DNA of 64,000 nt from Desulfosoma sp. (GTDB lineage: Bacteria > Desulfobacterota > Syntrophobacteria > Syntrophobacterales > DSM-9756): assembly GCA_037481875.1 (NCBI GenBank), contig JBBFKY010000002.1, positions 103,164-167,163 of the forward strand. The letters are read 5' to 3'. The number at the start of each line of letters is the position of its first letter. Positions within the stretch are counted from its first letter, which is position 1. The position numbers and the translations under genes were made by a program. Under the pieces are notes generated by a model. The model was not told the DNA's origin. It made no database searches and was given only the letters and a program-made list of their open reading frames with translations. This document shows, in pieces, positions 34,946 through 43,127 of the stretch.

Positions 34946-37371
34946 TGGGTCACACTCTCTTTCACGGTCGCCTTTCTGGGAATGAAAAGAATGAAACAGG
35001 CACCACCCTCTGGGTTGTTGCACGCCTCCACACGGCCGCCAAGTTCTTGAAGGTAACTGTAGACCAGACTCAATCCCAGTCCCACCCCTTTGCCGGGGCC
35101 TTTGGTGGTGTAAAACGGGACAAAAATCTGTGAAAGCTCATTTTCGTTCAATCCTATTCCGTTGTCTTTGACTGTCAGGACCACCTCATCACGAACCGTA
35201 TCATGGTTAAGGGTTACCAGGATACGACCGCCCTGAGGGGGCAGAGCATCCAGAGCATTCAAAAGGAGATTGGCCATAATCTGCTCCAGCACCTGAGAGG
35301 ACGCTTCCACCATCGGGTCGGATCCATCGGTTTCAAATTGGACCGTCGCCTTCTTCTTTTCCGCCTGCACGCTGAACACACGAATGATTGCCTGGATCGC
35401 AGCTCGAATATCGGTACTCCGGCCGTCTGTCACTTTCGGGCGTGCGAAGTCCAAAAGGTTACGCAGCACCTCGCGAGCCTGTCTTGTGTGACGAAGGATC
35501 ACGTCCAAATCGGCGAGCTGTTCCGGCTTGGCGGACTGTTTGAGCAGTTCGGCGTAACAAAGGATCACTCCCAGCGGGTTATTGATTTCATGGGCTAGTC
35601 CTGCGGCCAGCTTACCGACTGTGGCCATCTTTTCCGAGCGACTCACCTGCTCAAGCATGCGACGCTGCTCGGTGACCTCGGTCACGTGCACAACCAACTG
35701 ACGTCTCTCATCATCCTTCAGAGGATGCAAGCCAAGAAGAAAGACTCGGCCCGAGGCCAGCTTTACTTCCATGACTTTCGAGGCTTCGCGAGACGTGGCC
35801 TTTGAAAGGCTTTGGAGCCATTGCTGCTTTTCACCATCCAAAAGTAAAGGCAAAAGGTTTCCGTCCTCACAGCGGCCATCGGAGAGTTGCCGAGCCAACT
35901 CTCGAGCGGCGTTGTTTGTGACGATCACCGTCCCCTGACCGTCTAGCAAAAGCAGAGGATCTGAAATGCCTTCAAAGATAGACTGTAACTGGTCCGAATA
36001 TCGCAGAAGGCTCTCAAGAGCCCATAAATACTCTGCGGCAATGCCGAGCTGACGCCCAAGAGCTCGAAGGATTTCCTGATCCTCGGCCCTAAAAGCCTCT
36101 CCTGGTTTTTTTTCCAGATACAGCAGCCCCTCGGGGTTTCTTTCTGAAGACTCCACAGAGATCAGAGCCACGTTTTGATCCACACGTATTCCGGACTGGG
36201 TCAGAATGTTCACGTAATCTTCAGGAAGCTTCGGCTTGGCAGCTCCGTCAGGCCAGAGGAATTGGTTGTGCGACGTGAAAGTGCAGGTGTAAGCGGCACG
36301 CTTCAAGGCAAAACGCCGACCCAGAAGAGGAAGGGAGCGCTGCCAGAGTTGCGACTTTGTCTGGCAGCGCGTGGCGGTATGGAGCAACTGAACGAAAAGC
36401 TCCACATCGGCTCTTCGTTCCAAGGATTCACGGGCGAGTTCTTGAGTCCGTTGGGCGACGCGGTCTTCCAAGGCCGCGGCGTATTCTTCCAGTTGAGCGC
36501 GGTTTTCGGCAATGTGCTGACCCAATTGGGCCACTCCCTGGATCATCGCCCCGATTTCATCGCGACTCTGAATTTCTCTCAAAAGCTCCTGTCCCTTGGC
36601 ATCTCGAAGGCTGTTTTGCAGCAGTTGCATGAGATGGCGCAGATTGTCCGTGACCACACGTTTAAAGATGAACTGCGTGGATAGGAAAAAGAGCACGGCT
36701 CCCAAGGAAAAGATGGTGAGAGAAATGAGGAGGCGTTGCTTCAACTTTGCCGTGTGAGGAGATGTGGGAATTCCGATAAAATCGATACCGCCCACCTGGT
36801 TTTCAGTCCGGCCGAAACCTCGCTCTCCGTACTGCTGCAACAGTTCCGGCGGAGCGTCCTCCGATCGACCATGACAGTGAAGGCAACTTTGTTCGAATCG
36901 TACCGGCCGAGCCATCACATAGTGGTCGACATCGTTGAAGCGAATATGGCCCTCCCAAAGATGAAGATCGGGATGTTCACGAAAGAAGGCGATCAGTCCC
37001 CGTTCAATGTCGTTCGCCTCAAACTGTGGATTTCGAGCGTTCTCGGCGACGCGGCGGTAGAGAACATGTCCCAGCTTCTGACCTGTCTGTTCCATGACGG
37101 ATCGTGAAATGAACGAAGAAGACATGGCTTCGATGACGAACTTATCGGGAAGTTCCCGATACATTCGAGGGCGAAGCGTTCTGCGAACATAATTCTGCAC
37201 GGATTCAACCTGTCCGAAAATAATTTCCGCCTTTTCTTGGACCTCTCCTTCCAGAACGTTGCGCACCTGAATATAAAAACCAAAGGCGAGGATGGTGCCG
37301 ATCAGGATGGCGGCCACGGTGAGGCCGAAGAAAAACTTGCTTTGTGTGGTATAAAAGTGAGGCAGTTTCAT
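34927..37371 (-). CDS. Heme-binding (DUF3365/Tll0287-like) sensor histidine kinase
   Basis: 814 aa. TM1 at about 14-35. A periplasmic DUF3365-type domain (about 40-205) carries the c-type heme motif C163-L-H-C166-H167, embedded in FEQSCLHCHG. TM2 is at about 210-232. HAMP and coiled coil (about 235-310), a GAF-like domain (about 320-450) and PAS (about 465-580) follow. HisKA has the H-box GLAHEINNPLGVIL, and HATPase_c has NLLLNALDAL, DNGIGLNENE and GKGVGLGLS. Covalent heme in the periplasm suggests redox or gas sensing. It is coupled to the sigma-54 regulator downstream. Confidence 0.92.
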   Translation of the reverse strand: MKLPHFYTTQSKFFFGLTVAAILIGTILAFGFYIQVRNVLEGEVQEKAEIIFGQVESVQNYVRRTLRPRMYRELPDKFVIEAMSSSFISRSVMEQTGQKLGHVLYRRVAENARNPQFEANDIERGLIAFFREHPDLHLWEGHIRFNDVDHYVMARPVRFEQSCLHCHGRSEDAPPELLQQYGERGFGRTENQVGGIDFIGIPTSPHTAKLKQRLLISLTIFSLGAVLFFLSTQFIFKRVVTDNLRHLMQLLQNSLRDAKGQELLREIQSRDEIGAMIQGVAQLGQHIAENRAQLEEYAAALEDRVAQRTQELARESLERRADVELFVQLLHTATRCQTKSQLWQRSLPLLGRRFALKRAAYTCTFTSHNQFLWPDGAAKPKLPEDYVNILTQSGIRVDQNVALISVESSERNPEGLLYLEKKPGEAFRAEDQEILRALGRQLGIAAEYLWALESLLRYSDQLQSIFEGISDPLLLLDGQGTVIVTNNAARELARQLSDGRCEDGNLLPLLLDGEKQQWLQSLSKATSREASKVMEVKLASGRVFLLGLHPLKDDERRQLVVHVTEVTEQRRMLEQVSRSEKMATVGKLAAGLAHEINNPLGVILCYAELLKQSAKPEQLADLDVILRHTRQAREVLRNLLDFARPKVTDGRSTDIRAAIQAIIRVFSVQAEKKKATVQFETDGSDPMVEASSQVLEQIMANLLLNALDALPPQGGRILVTLNHDTVRDEVVLTVKDNGIGLNENELSQIFVPFYTTKGPGKGVGLGLSLVYSYLQELGGRVEACNNPEGGACFILFIPRKATVKESVTQCPWTP

Positions 37372-37535
37372 GGCGTGTCGATGATTCTCGTCTCGTGCGC
37401 TGGGGTTTAAGATATCACGGAAAAGCGTATTTCATGACCAGGCTCTTGGCAACACCTCAGTTCGCTGGGGATGAGTTGTGTGCGGCCTGATGTCCACCGG
37501 GACGAAGGTCCAAAGAACGAGCACTGGAGCCATCC

Positions 37536-37892
37536 ATGCAGGGTTTGTTGTTGTCCATGGTTATAGCCGCCCTTTTGGGAGCGGCCTCGGTCCTTTTATT
37601 TTCCCTTGCTTGGATGTCGATTCTGGGAATGGTGGCGGCGGCGATTTTGTTCATGCGGGGCCAGATTTCGGGTAGGCGATGCCTTATGAGGATCACGACG
37701 AACCTCACGAGATGCGTTGGCTCTGCCCTAACCCTTATCGTAGGCTTTCAGTTTTACCTTGGGGTCCTGGGCCGAGGTGGAAGTCCGTTCGAACAAATGG
37801 CCTATCTGGCGGGCTGTCTCCCTATGCTCCTTCGCTTTTTCAAGCAGGTCTTCCAGCGCATCGACAGACTTTTTGATCTGGATAAAGACTAG
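37536..37892 (+). CDS. Small membrane protein of unknown function
   Basis: 118 aa from ATG 37536 with GGAG 8 nt upstream. Three to four hydrophobic segments (about 4-20, 21-42, 58-78 and 85-97) and a charged C-terminal tail (QRIDRLFDLDKD). It runs opposite to its neighbours, and its stop shares CTAG with the stop of the convergent gene. No family recognised; it could still be spurious, but the hydrophobic pattern is consistent with a real protein. Confidence 0.5.
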   Translation: MQGLLLSMVIAALLGAASVLLFSLAWMSILGMVAAAILFMRGQISGRRCLMRITTNLTRCVGSALTLIVGFQFYLGVLGRGGSPFEQMAYLAGCLPMLLRFFKQVFQRIDRLFDLDKD

Positions 37893-38161
37893 TCTTGCAC
37901 CATGGAACTTGAGCGTTTCACACCGTGAGGTCCAAAGCGAATGCTGCTGCGAGTTTCTACACCGGCATCGCCCGTAACCTCCACGTCCGTGTAAAAGAAC
38001 ATGCCTGTACGCAGATTGTGCTCATCAATCACTTGAGCTATCTGATCCATGGTGACGAAGGTTCGGTTTAAGGCAGGGCAGACAAGAAACATGAAACACC
38101 AGAAAAGGATCCAGCCTCCTAAAAAGGCCAGCCATTGCCGGGGTGCTCTTGCATTTTCCAT
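37889..38161 (-). CDS. Small single-helix membrane protein downstream of the YeiH transporter
   Basis: 90 aa with AGGAGG before the ATG. One hydrophobic helix (WLAFLGGWILFWCFMFLV, residues about 10-27), then a soluble 60-residue tail with VTMDQIAQVIDEHNLRTGMFFYTDVEVTGD. It is the second gene of the YeiH transcript, 89 bp after it and separated by a hairpin. It may be an accessory subunit; function unknown. Confidence 0.7.
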   Translation of the reverse strand: MENARAPRQWLAFLGGWILFWCFMFLVCPALNRTFVTMDQIAQVIDEHNLRTGMFFYTDVEVTGDAGVETRSSIRFGPHGVKRSSSMVQD

Positions 38162-38196
38162 AATTCAGTCCTCCTGCGTGGTTTTTGTCTTCATTG

Positions 38197-38231
38197 CCCC
38201 TCGAGGAGACTGAAATGATCTCCTCAAGGGG
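38197..38231 (-). promoter_or_regulatory. Intercistronic hairpin between the YeiH gene and its small partner
   Basis: CCCCTCGAGGAGA pairs with TCTCCTCAAGGGG (12 of 13). No T-tract follows on the minus strand, so this is more likely an mRNA-stabilising or processing hairpin than a terminator. It would let the transporter and the 90-aa protein be made in different amounts. Confidence 0.5.
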
Positions 38232-38250
38232 ATGCCGGATGAAACCGCCT

Positions 38251-39996
38251 TTAAATCTTTGCGGTGATCTCCGGGAAAACCACGTAGAACATCAGGTATG
38301 CCATGGCCAAGGTCAGAGCGAGGTTGAAACTCTGACCGCAGACGTAGAGGATGACTGGCTTGCCGCCTTTGAAATAGTGAGCCAGCTCCCGAAAATTCGT
38401 AGCGAGACCGATGGAAGCAAAAGCCAGAGAGAAACACCAGCCTCGGGCCAAGCCTGTAAAACCGCGTAGCACTCCCTGGTCGAGCATGACGTAGCCTGCG
38501 TCGGATCCCAACTGTGCGTCCAAAACCGAAAAAAGAATAGAAGCGGCCAGAAAGCCCAACACGAACTTCGGAAAACGGTACCAAATTTCCATCCAGCTGA
38601 CCCGTTGACCCTCCACACATTCAACTTTGGCGCACCAGTACACGGCGACTCCGAAGGCCGTCACGCCGATCAAGACATTTTGAATCATTTTGATGGTAGC
38701 GGCGACGTACAGCGCTTTGTCCGAAAGAAACGCTCCGGCTGCGGCTACGGCACCTGTGGCGTCAATGGTACCGCCCATCCATGCACCGCCAAGAATATGG
38801 GGCATTCCCACAGCTTTAATGAAGGCGGGCATGGCCACCATCATGATGGCCGTAAATACCAGCGAAATACCGATGGCCAGGGTCAATTCCTCCTTTTTGG
38901 CTCGGCAAGCGGCCGCGGTTGCAATGGCTGCGGACGTACCACAAACGCTCATATCGGCGGAAATCACGATATTGAGAGTTTTCGAAGGCATTTTGAGCAC
39001 CTTTTGCCCAAAGATAAAGGTGGTAATAAGGACGATAGGAGTTACAACCCAGGCCACGAAGATACCCGGTATCCCGATGGCGACAATCTTTGAGAAAAGG
39101 ACTTCAGCGCCTAGTAGGACAAGTCCGGTCTTGATGAAATACTCGACTTCTAACGCAGGTTTGATCCATTGCGGTGTTCCGATGGTATTGGCGATCAGCA
39201 TGCCGATGGCGATAGCCCACACGGCGTATTCGACACCATAGTGTTTCATGGTGGCCTGACTCGCCAAACAGTAAGCCACGACACTAATAAGGAAGACCGC
39301 TCCAAAGCCCTTGAGGAAAGCAAAAACACCTTTTCCCATAAATTTAATGCCTATGGAAAAGAAGAGAGCCATCACGACACCGAGTCCGAGAAGCGTCGGA
39401 ATCAGATTGTACGGCTTATGCTCCGTCTTAGCCTTGGCCTTGGAAGCGGCCGCATGAGCTTTTCGCCAGGCGTCGATCTTTTCTACGGCCGCAGCGTTCA
39501 ACGCCGCATCTTGGAATCCGGCTTGAGCCGCAGCATTTTGAGCGGCCATGGCAACCGCCAAAGCGTCGGCTTCCTTGGCTTTGGCGGCTTCGTATTTCGG
39601 CATGTTGGCCGTATTGAGAGCATCGGCCCGCTCCTTGCTCATGTAAAAAGACTGAGTGATATCGGTGCTCCAATCTTTCGGGTGCGCCAGCCATTTCCTG
39701 AAAAACTTGCCAACCTCACTGTTGGTCGCCTTTAATTTCTTTTTGGCATCCTGAGCTTGGTACCATTCGATGGTCTTGAACGGCGCTCGGGAAGCTTCCG
39801 CCTCCATGATCGCATTGGATTTAGCGATGATCTCGTGCATTCCTTTAGGTTTTGCAGACCAAAAGGCAATAAGACCTGCGATCAGAAGAATGAATCCCAG
39901 CCAGATGGCCCAATAGTCTTCCTTTGTCCATAGGTCGGACCAGCTTGCTGTGGCTCTGTCCATAACGATTTGCTCGTTCTTGGATGTCGGCTCCAT
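38251..39996 (-). CDS. YeiH-family putative sulfate exporter with long N-terminal extension
   Basis: 581 aa; typical YeiH/UPF0324 proteins are about 340. The conserved core starts near residue 195: YNLIPTLLGLGVVM, AIGMLIANTIG, EYFIKTGLVLLGAEVLF, DMSVCGTSAAIATAAACRAKKEELTLAIGIS, MGGTIDATGAVAAAGA and SIGLATNFRELA (about 10 helices). Ahead lies one extra TM (about 30-48) and an approximately 120-residue Ala/Lys-rich helical segment, probably outside the membrane. The family is annotated as sulfate/sulfite/sulfonate exporters. A sigma-54 promoter lies upstream and AAGGAGAGG precedes the ATG. Confidence 0.88.
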   Translation of the reverse strand: MEPTSKNEQIVMDRATASWSDLWTKEDYWAIWLGFILLIAGLIAFWSAKPKGMHEIIAKSNAIMEAEASRAPFKTIEWYQAQDAKKKLKATNSEVGKFFRKWLAHPKDWSTDITQSFYMSKERADALNTANMPKYEAAKAKEADALAVAMAAQNAAAQAGFQDAALNAAAVEKIDAWRKAHAAASKAKAKTEHKPYNLIPTLLGLGVVMALFFSIGIKFMGKGVFAFLKGFGAVFLISVVAYCLASQATMKHYGVEYAVWAIAIGMLIANTIGTPQWIKPALEVEYFIKTGLVLLGAEVLFSKIVAIGIPGIFVAWVVTPIVLITTFIFGQKVLKMPSKTLNIVISADMSVCGTSAAIATAAACRAKKEELTLAIGISLVFTAIMMVAMPAFIKAVGMPHILGGAWMGGTIDATGAVAAAGAFLSDKALYVAATIKMIQNVLIGVTAFGVAVYWCAKVECVEGQRVSWMEIWYRFPKFVLGFLAASILFSVLDAQLGSDAGYVMLDQGVLRGFTGLARGWCFSLAFASIGLATNFRELAHYFKGGKPVILYVCGQSFNLALTLAMAYLMFYVVFPEITAKI

Positions 39997-40100
39997 ATTC
40001 CTCTCCTTTGCTTTTGGGTTTTCCTCTTTTGCGTGCCATCTTTTCAGTCAGCCGCCCCCAACTGGGCTCGGGCTCAGGCGCCGTTGACTCTCGCCTGCAA

Positions 40101-40116
40101 AGCAAATAGCGAGCCC
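40101..40116 (-). promoter_or_regulatory. Sigma-54 (-24/-12) promoter of the YeiH gene
   Basis: Minus-strand GGGCTCGCTATTTGCT: GG and GC separated by exactly 10 bp, matching TGGCACG-N4-TTGCW at 10 of 12 defined positions. The start site would be near 40090, about 93 nt before the ATG. Confidence 0.7.
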
Positions 40117-40195
40117 CATAAGGCGATAATTGCTTAACCTATCGGAATACTTCTAAATATGTTCCATGCCGCGGGCTTGCTAGCGTATACCTGCC

Positions 40196-40209
40196 TTAGC
40201 ATCTGCTAA
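40196..40209. promoter_or_regulatory. Palindromic candidate activator-binding site
   Basis: TTAGCA-TC-TGCTAA is a perfect 14-bp palindrome, about 80 bp upstream of the -24 element, the usual distance for an NtrC-type enhancer site. The related half-site TTGCTAGC lies just beside it (40177-40184). Confidence 0.45.
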
Positions 40210-40629
40210 CAAAAGTTTGCAGTTTCAGGGCTTGGTTTAGAAGGTAATCCGGTCACCTTGAGCAGCGTCTTGTCGTCTTCCACTACGTTTGCCAAACGAC
40301 AATGAGGTTGCTGCTGGCGTTGAGAAAGATGGGTGTGCCAGAGACGTGACAAAGAGATTTGGTGGGATTTTCAGTGAGCGGCACCATGAGCTTCCGGTCC
40401 AGGTGCGACTTTTTTCTTTTCGTGGAGACAACACCCATCGGGCAGGCCTACTTAAGAATATTTTTCAGTGAATGCGGAGCTGGAAGGTAAATCTGGAGGG
40501 GGATACGTCGATCGGCCCCATCAGGCCTTGCGTCGGCTTATTTTGACGAAGTTCCCAGAAATGACCAAATGGGTATTGGTTTCGATTGGCAAGAAATTTA
40601 CAAGCCGGCTTTTTAATCAGAGCCTTGAA

Positions 40630-40942
40630 GGCTGTCCGAGAACTTAGATGGAACCGTTCCAGGTCAAGACGTAGGGGGCCAGGCGCGCCGTACCCCTACG
40701 TCTCAAGCCCATCTTTCCCTTGGGTTATCGTGCTTTTTGGCTGCACAAACGGCTGGGTGGATGTCCTTGCTTTCATAAAAAAACCATCGCCTTGTCTTAT
40801 TCTCGAATAAGCTCTTAGGATCTCGTCCAAGCAGGCGAAGGACTGCTGCGACAATGCCGTTTTCGGCAGAGGCCAGGCGCCGACTCGCCCCTGCCTTGAG
40901 ATGGCAAGCGATGCAACGGTCACTGTAAGTTTTCGGACAAAC
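40630..40942. repeat. MITE-like element, family A, long composite copy
   Basis: The ends GGCTGTCCGAGAACTT (40630-40645) and AAGTTTTCGGACAAAC (40927-40942) are inverted repeats. It carries two GC palindromes, GTAGGGG...CCCCTAC (40671-40698) and AGGCGCCGACTCGCC (40874-40888), and the GCACAAA...AAACCATCGCCTT text shared with 215-275. About 313 bp, nearly twice the size of other copies. Confidence 0.65.
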
Positions 40943-40952
40943 TCATGGTCTC

Positions 40953-42974
40953 TTAGAAATCCTGCAAATCCTCGTCAAAAGGAATGAGTTCTTGTGGTGA
41001 GGTCTTGTCGCTTTTGTTTAGCGTCGCAGGGTGAGCTTTGCCGTTTCCTGCCTTGGCCACGGATTTCGGCTCTTTCCGCGAAAACACTTTGTCTTTTGGC
41101 GAAGGGGGTGCTTTTTCTTTCTTCCAGGCTAAGCCTTTGATCTTGAGACCGTCGCCTCGCCTTCCCACGAGGGCCTGAAGTTCTTCCACCAGAGACTGCA
41201 ATTGAGCCGCCTGAGCATTCAGTTCTTCCGCGGCGGAGGCGGATTCTTCAGCATTGGCCGCCGTTTGTTGCACCACTTTGTCCATCTCCGAGATGGCCGT
41301 GTTCACCTGCGTGATCCCTTCACTTTGTTCATGGGAAGCCGCAGCGATCTCGTTCACCAGTTCCGCCACCTTGATCACACTTTCATGGACTTGGGAAAAA
41401 GCCTGATTGGTGGCTTCCGTAAGATCCGCCCCTTGTTTCACCCGCACCACCGTGCCTTCGATGAGCTGCGCCGTGTTCTTGGCCGCTTCCGCCGCACGCA
41501 TGGCAAGGTTTCGGACTTCATCGGCCACCACCGCAAAACCGGCCCCGGCTTCCCCCGCTCGAGCCGCTTCCACGGCGGCGTTCAGAGCCAAAAGATTCGT
41601 CTGAAACGCGATTTCATCAATGGTTTTAATGATCTTTTGGGTTTGTTCACTTGATCGTGTAATTTCTTCCATGGATTCCAAGAGCTCGACCATGCTGACC
41701 TTAGCTTTTTCTGCGGCTTTGGCGGCCTGTTTCATGAGTCCGTCGGCCTGAGCCGCATTGTCTGCGTTTTGCCGGGTCATGGAAGCCATCTCTTCCACGG
41801 CGGAAGAGGTTTCTTCAATACCTGCGGCCTGCTGAGAAGCCCCTTCAGCCAACTGCTGGCTTGCCGAAGCCACCTGACCGGCCGCCGAAACCACCTGTTC
41901 GGCGCTTTCCCCCAGTTCCTCCGAAGTCTTTCTCAGCACCGCGTTGATGCCGCGAGTGATGACGGCCCCGAGGAGAATGGCGAACCCAAGGCCGATCAGC
42001 GCCGCAGAAGTCATGAAGACTTTCATGCGTTCGGCAAAGGTGATGGAGTGCTCGGAGACGCTTTTCCCCACGTCTCGGTTGATGGCCACCACTTTTTCCA
42101 AGAGAGGCAAGGCGATGCGTTGTTTCTCGAGCACAGGCCCAAGCAATTGTTCTTCAAGGGCTGCCATGGTCGCATGCGCGTCATCGGCTATCTTGTTAAT
42201 CCCTTCAAAGTGTTTGAAGACCTCTTCACGAGCCAGTCGAAAACGGTTTTCAACAAGCACGCGGGCTTCTTCGTTCCTTCCTGAACGAACCAATTCCTTG
42301 ATTTCACGAAGGGTTTCGTGAAACAGACGATGAGGTTCCTGAACGGAAGCCAGGAGATTTTTGAGTTCAGGATTTTGCGTGGAAAACTGGGTAAGCCATT
42401 TTCCGAAACGACAGGCTGTATGGTCTTCACCGCCTTGGAACGATTTGCCCGTAAGGATCATGTCCAAAACTCGGGCTTCCAGATTCAGGTGATCTGCGGT
42501 GAACATCGAAATTTTTGATTTGAGCTCGTCAGGATCCTTGATTCCTAAGGCGTCAAAGCGCTTGGACATTTCCAGCGCCTTGTTGTTTTCCGCCTTCCAA
42601 GCTTCATGGGCCACCTTGAACTGTTTCCACACTTCGGCTTCTTCCGGAGTCTGCGGTAACGGCTCATAGATTTTCATGGCGCCTTGATAGGCCTCTCGAG
42701 CTTTGGCGATGTTTTCATACTGGCGCTGCCGGACCGCAGAATCCAGCCCTGAAATGGCCAAGGTTCGAAGACTTGCGCGAATGTCTTGCAGCTTTTCGGC
42801 CATGACCAAGGTCGCTTCCACACTGGGCAGTCTCACATGGCCCACCTCATTTAAAGCGCTGACAGCCCGAATAGCCGTAAAGTACGCCACGCCTCCGAGA
42901 ACCGCCACAACCCCACACAACACCGCAAATGTCAAACCCAAGCGTTTCCCCACAGTCCATCGTCTCTGTTGCAT
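40953..42974 (-). CDS. Methyl-accepting chemotaxis protein with a CZB zinc-binding motif
   Basis: 673 aa from ATG 42974 (GGAGGG upstream). TM1 at about 13-35, TM2 at about 335-358, so residues 36-334 are periplasmic. That part holds a four-helix-type segment and a CZB signature: H162-x-x-L, C188-R-F-G-K-W, H215-x3-H219. The cytoplasmic part is a methyl-accepting signalling hairpin with the conserved tip [22 protein letters not shown]. It likely senses metal, redox or an oxidant in the periplasm and reports to CheA/CheW. The C-terminus ends in DEDLQDF, with no classical CheR-binding pentapeptide. Confidence 0.92.
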   Translation of the reverse strand: MQQRRWTVGKRLGLTFAVLCGVVAVLGGVAYFTAIRAVSALNEVGHVRLPSVEATLVMAEKLQDIRASLRTLAISGLDSAVRQRQYENIAKAREAYQGAMKIYEPLPQTPEEAEVWKQFKVAHEAWKAENNKALEMSKRFDALGIKDPDELKSKISMFTADHLNLEARVLDMILTGKSFQGGEDHTACRFGKWLTQFSTQNPELKNLLASVQEPHRLFHETLREIKELVRSGRNEEARVLVENRFRLAREEVFKHFEGINKIADDAHATMAALEEQLLGPVLEKQRIALPLLEKVVAINRDVGKSVSEHSITFAERMKVFMTSAALIGLGFAILLGAVITRGINAVLRKTSEELGESAEQVVSAAGQVASASQQLAEGASQQAAGIEETSSAVEEMASMTRQNADNAAQADGLMKQAAKAAEKAKVSMVELLESMEEITRSSEQTQKIIKTIDEIAFQTNLLALNAAVEAARAGEAGAGFAVVADEVRNLAMRAAEAAKNTAQLIEGTVVRVKQGADLTEATNQAFSQVHESVIKVAELVNEIAAASHEQSEGITQVNTAISEMDKVVQQTAANAEESASAAEELNAQAAQLQSLVEELQALVGRRGDGLKIKGLAWKKEKAPPSPKDKVFSRKEPKSVAKAGNGKAHPATLNKSDKTSPQELIPFDEDLQDF

Positions 42975-43127
42975 CTCTTGCCCTCCTCTGTCTTTTGCAT
43001 GTTTCAGGGTCTGCGTGCATGACGAAAAGTAAGATGCTTTGCCGATGCACCGCTTTTCCATCCTGCCCTATGATCGGCACAGAACGGACAGGACTTTAGA
43101 GAAAATGCGCTCAGTTTCGGTCTTTTT

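Larger units (their letters stand above)
39997..40952. other. 950-bp regulatory and repeat region upstream of the YeiH gene
   Basis: It contains the sigma-54 promoter (40101-40116), the palindromic candidate activator site (40196-40209) and the 313-bp repeat element (40630-40942). Between 40210 and 40630 I see nothing else identifiable and no gene. Confidence 0.5.
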
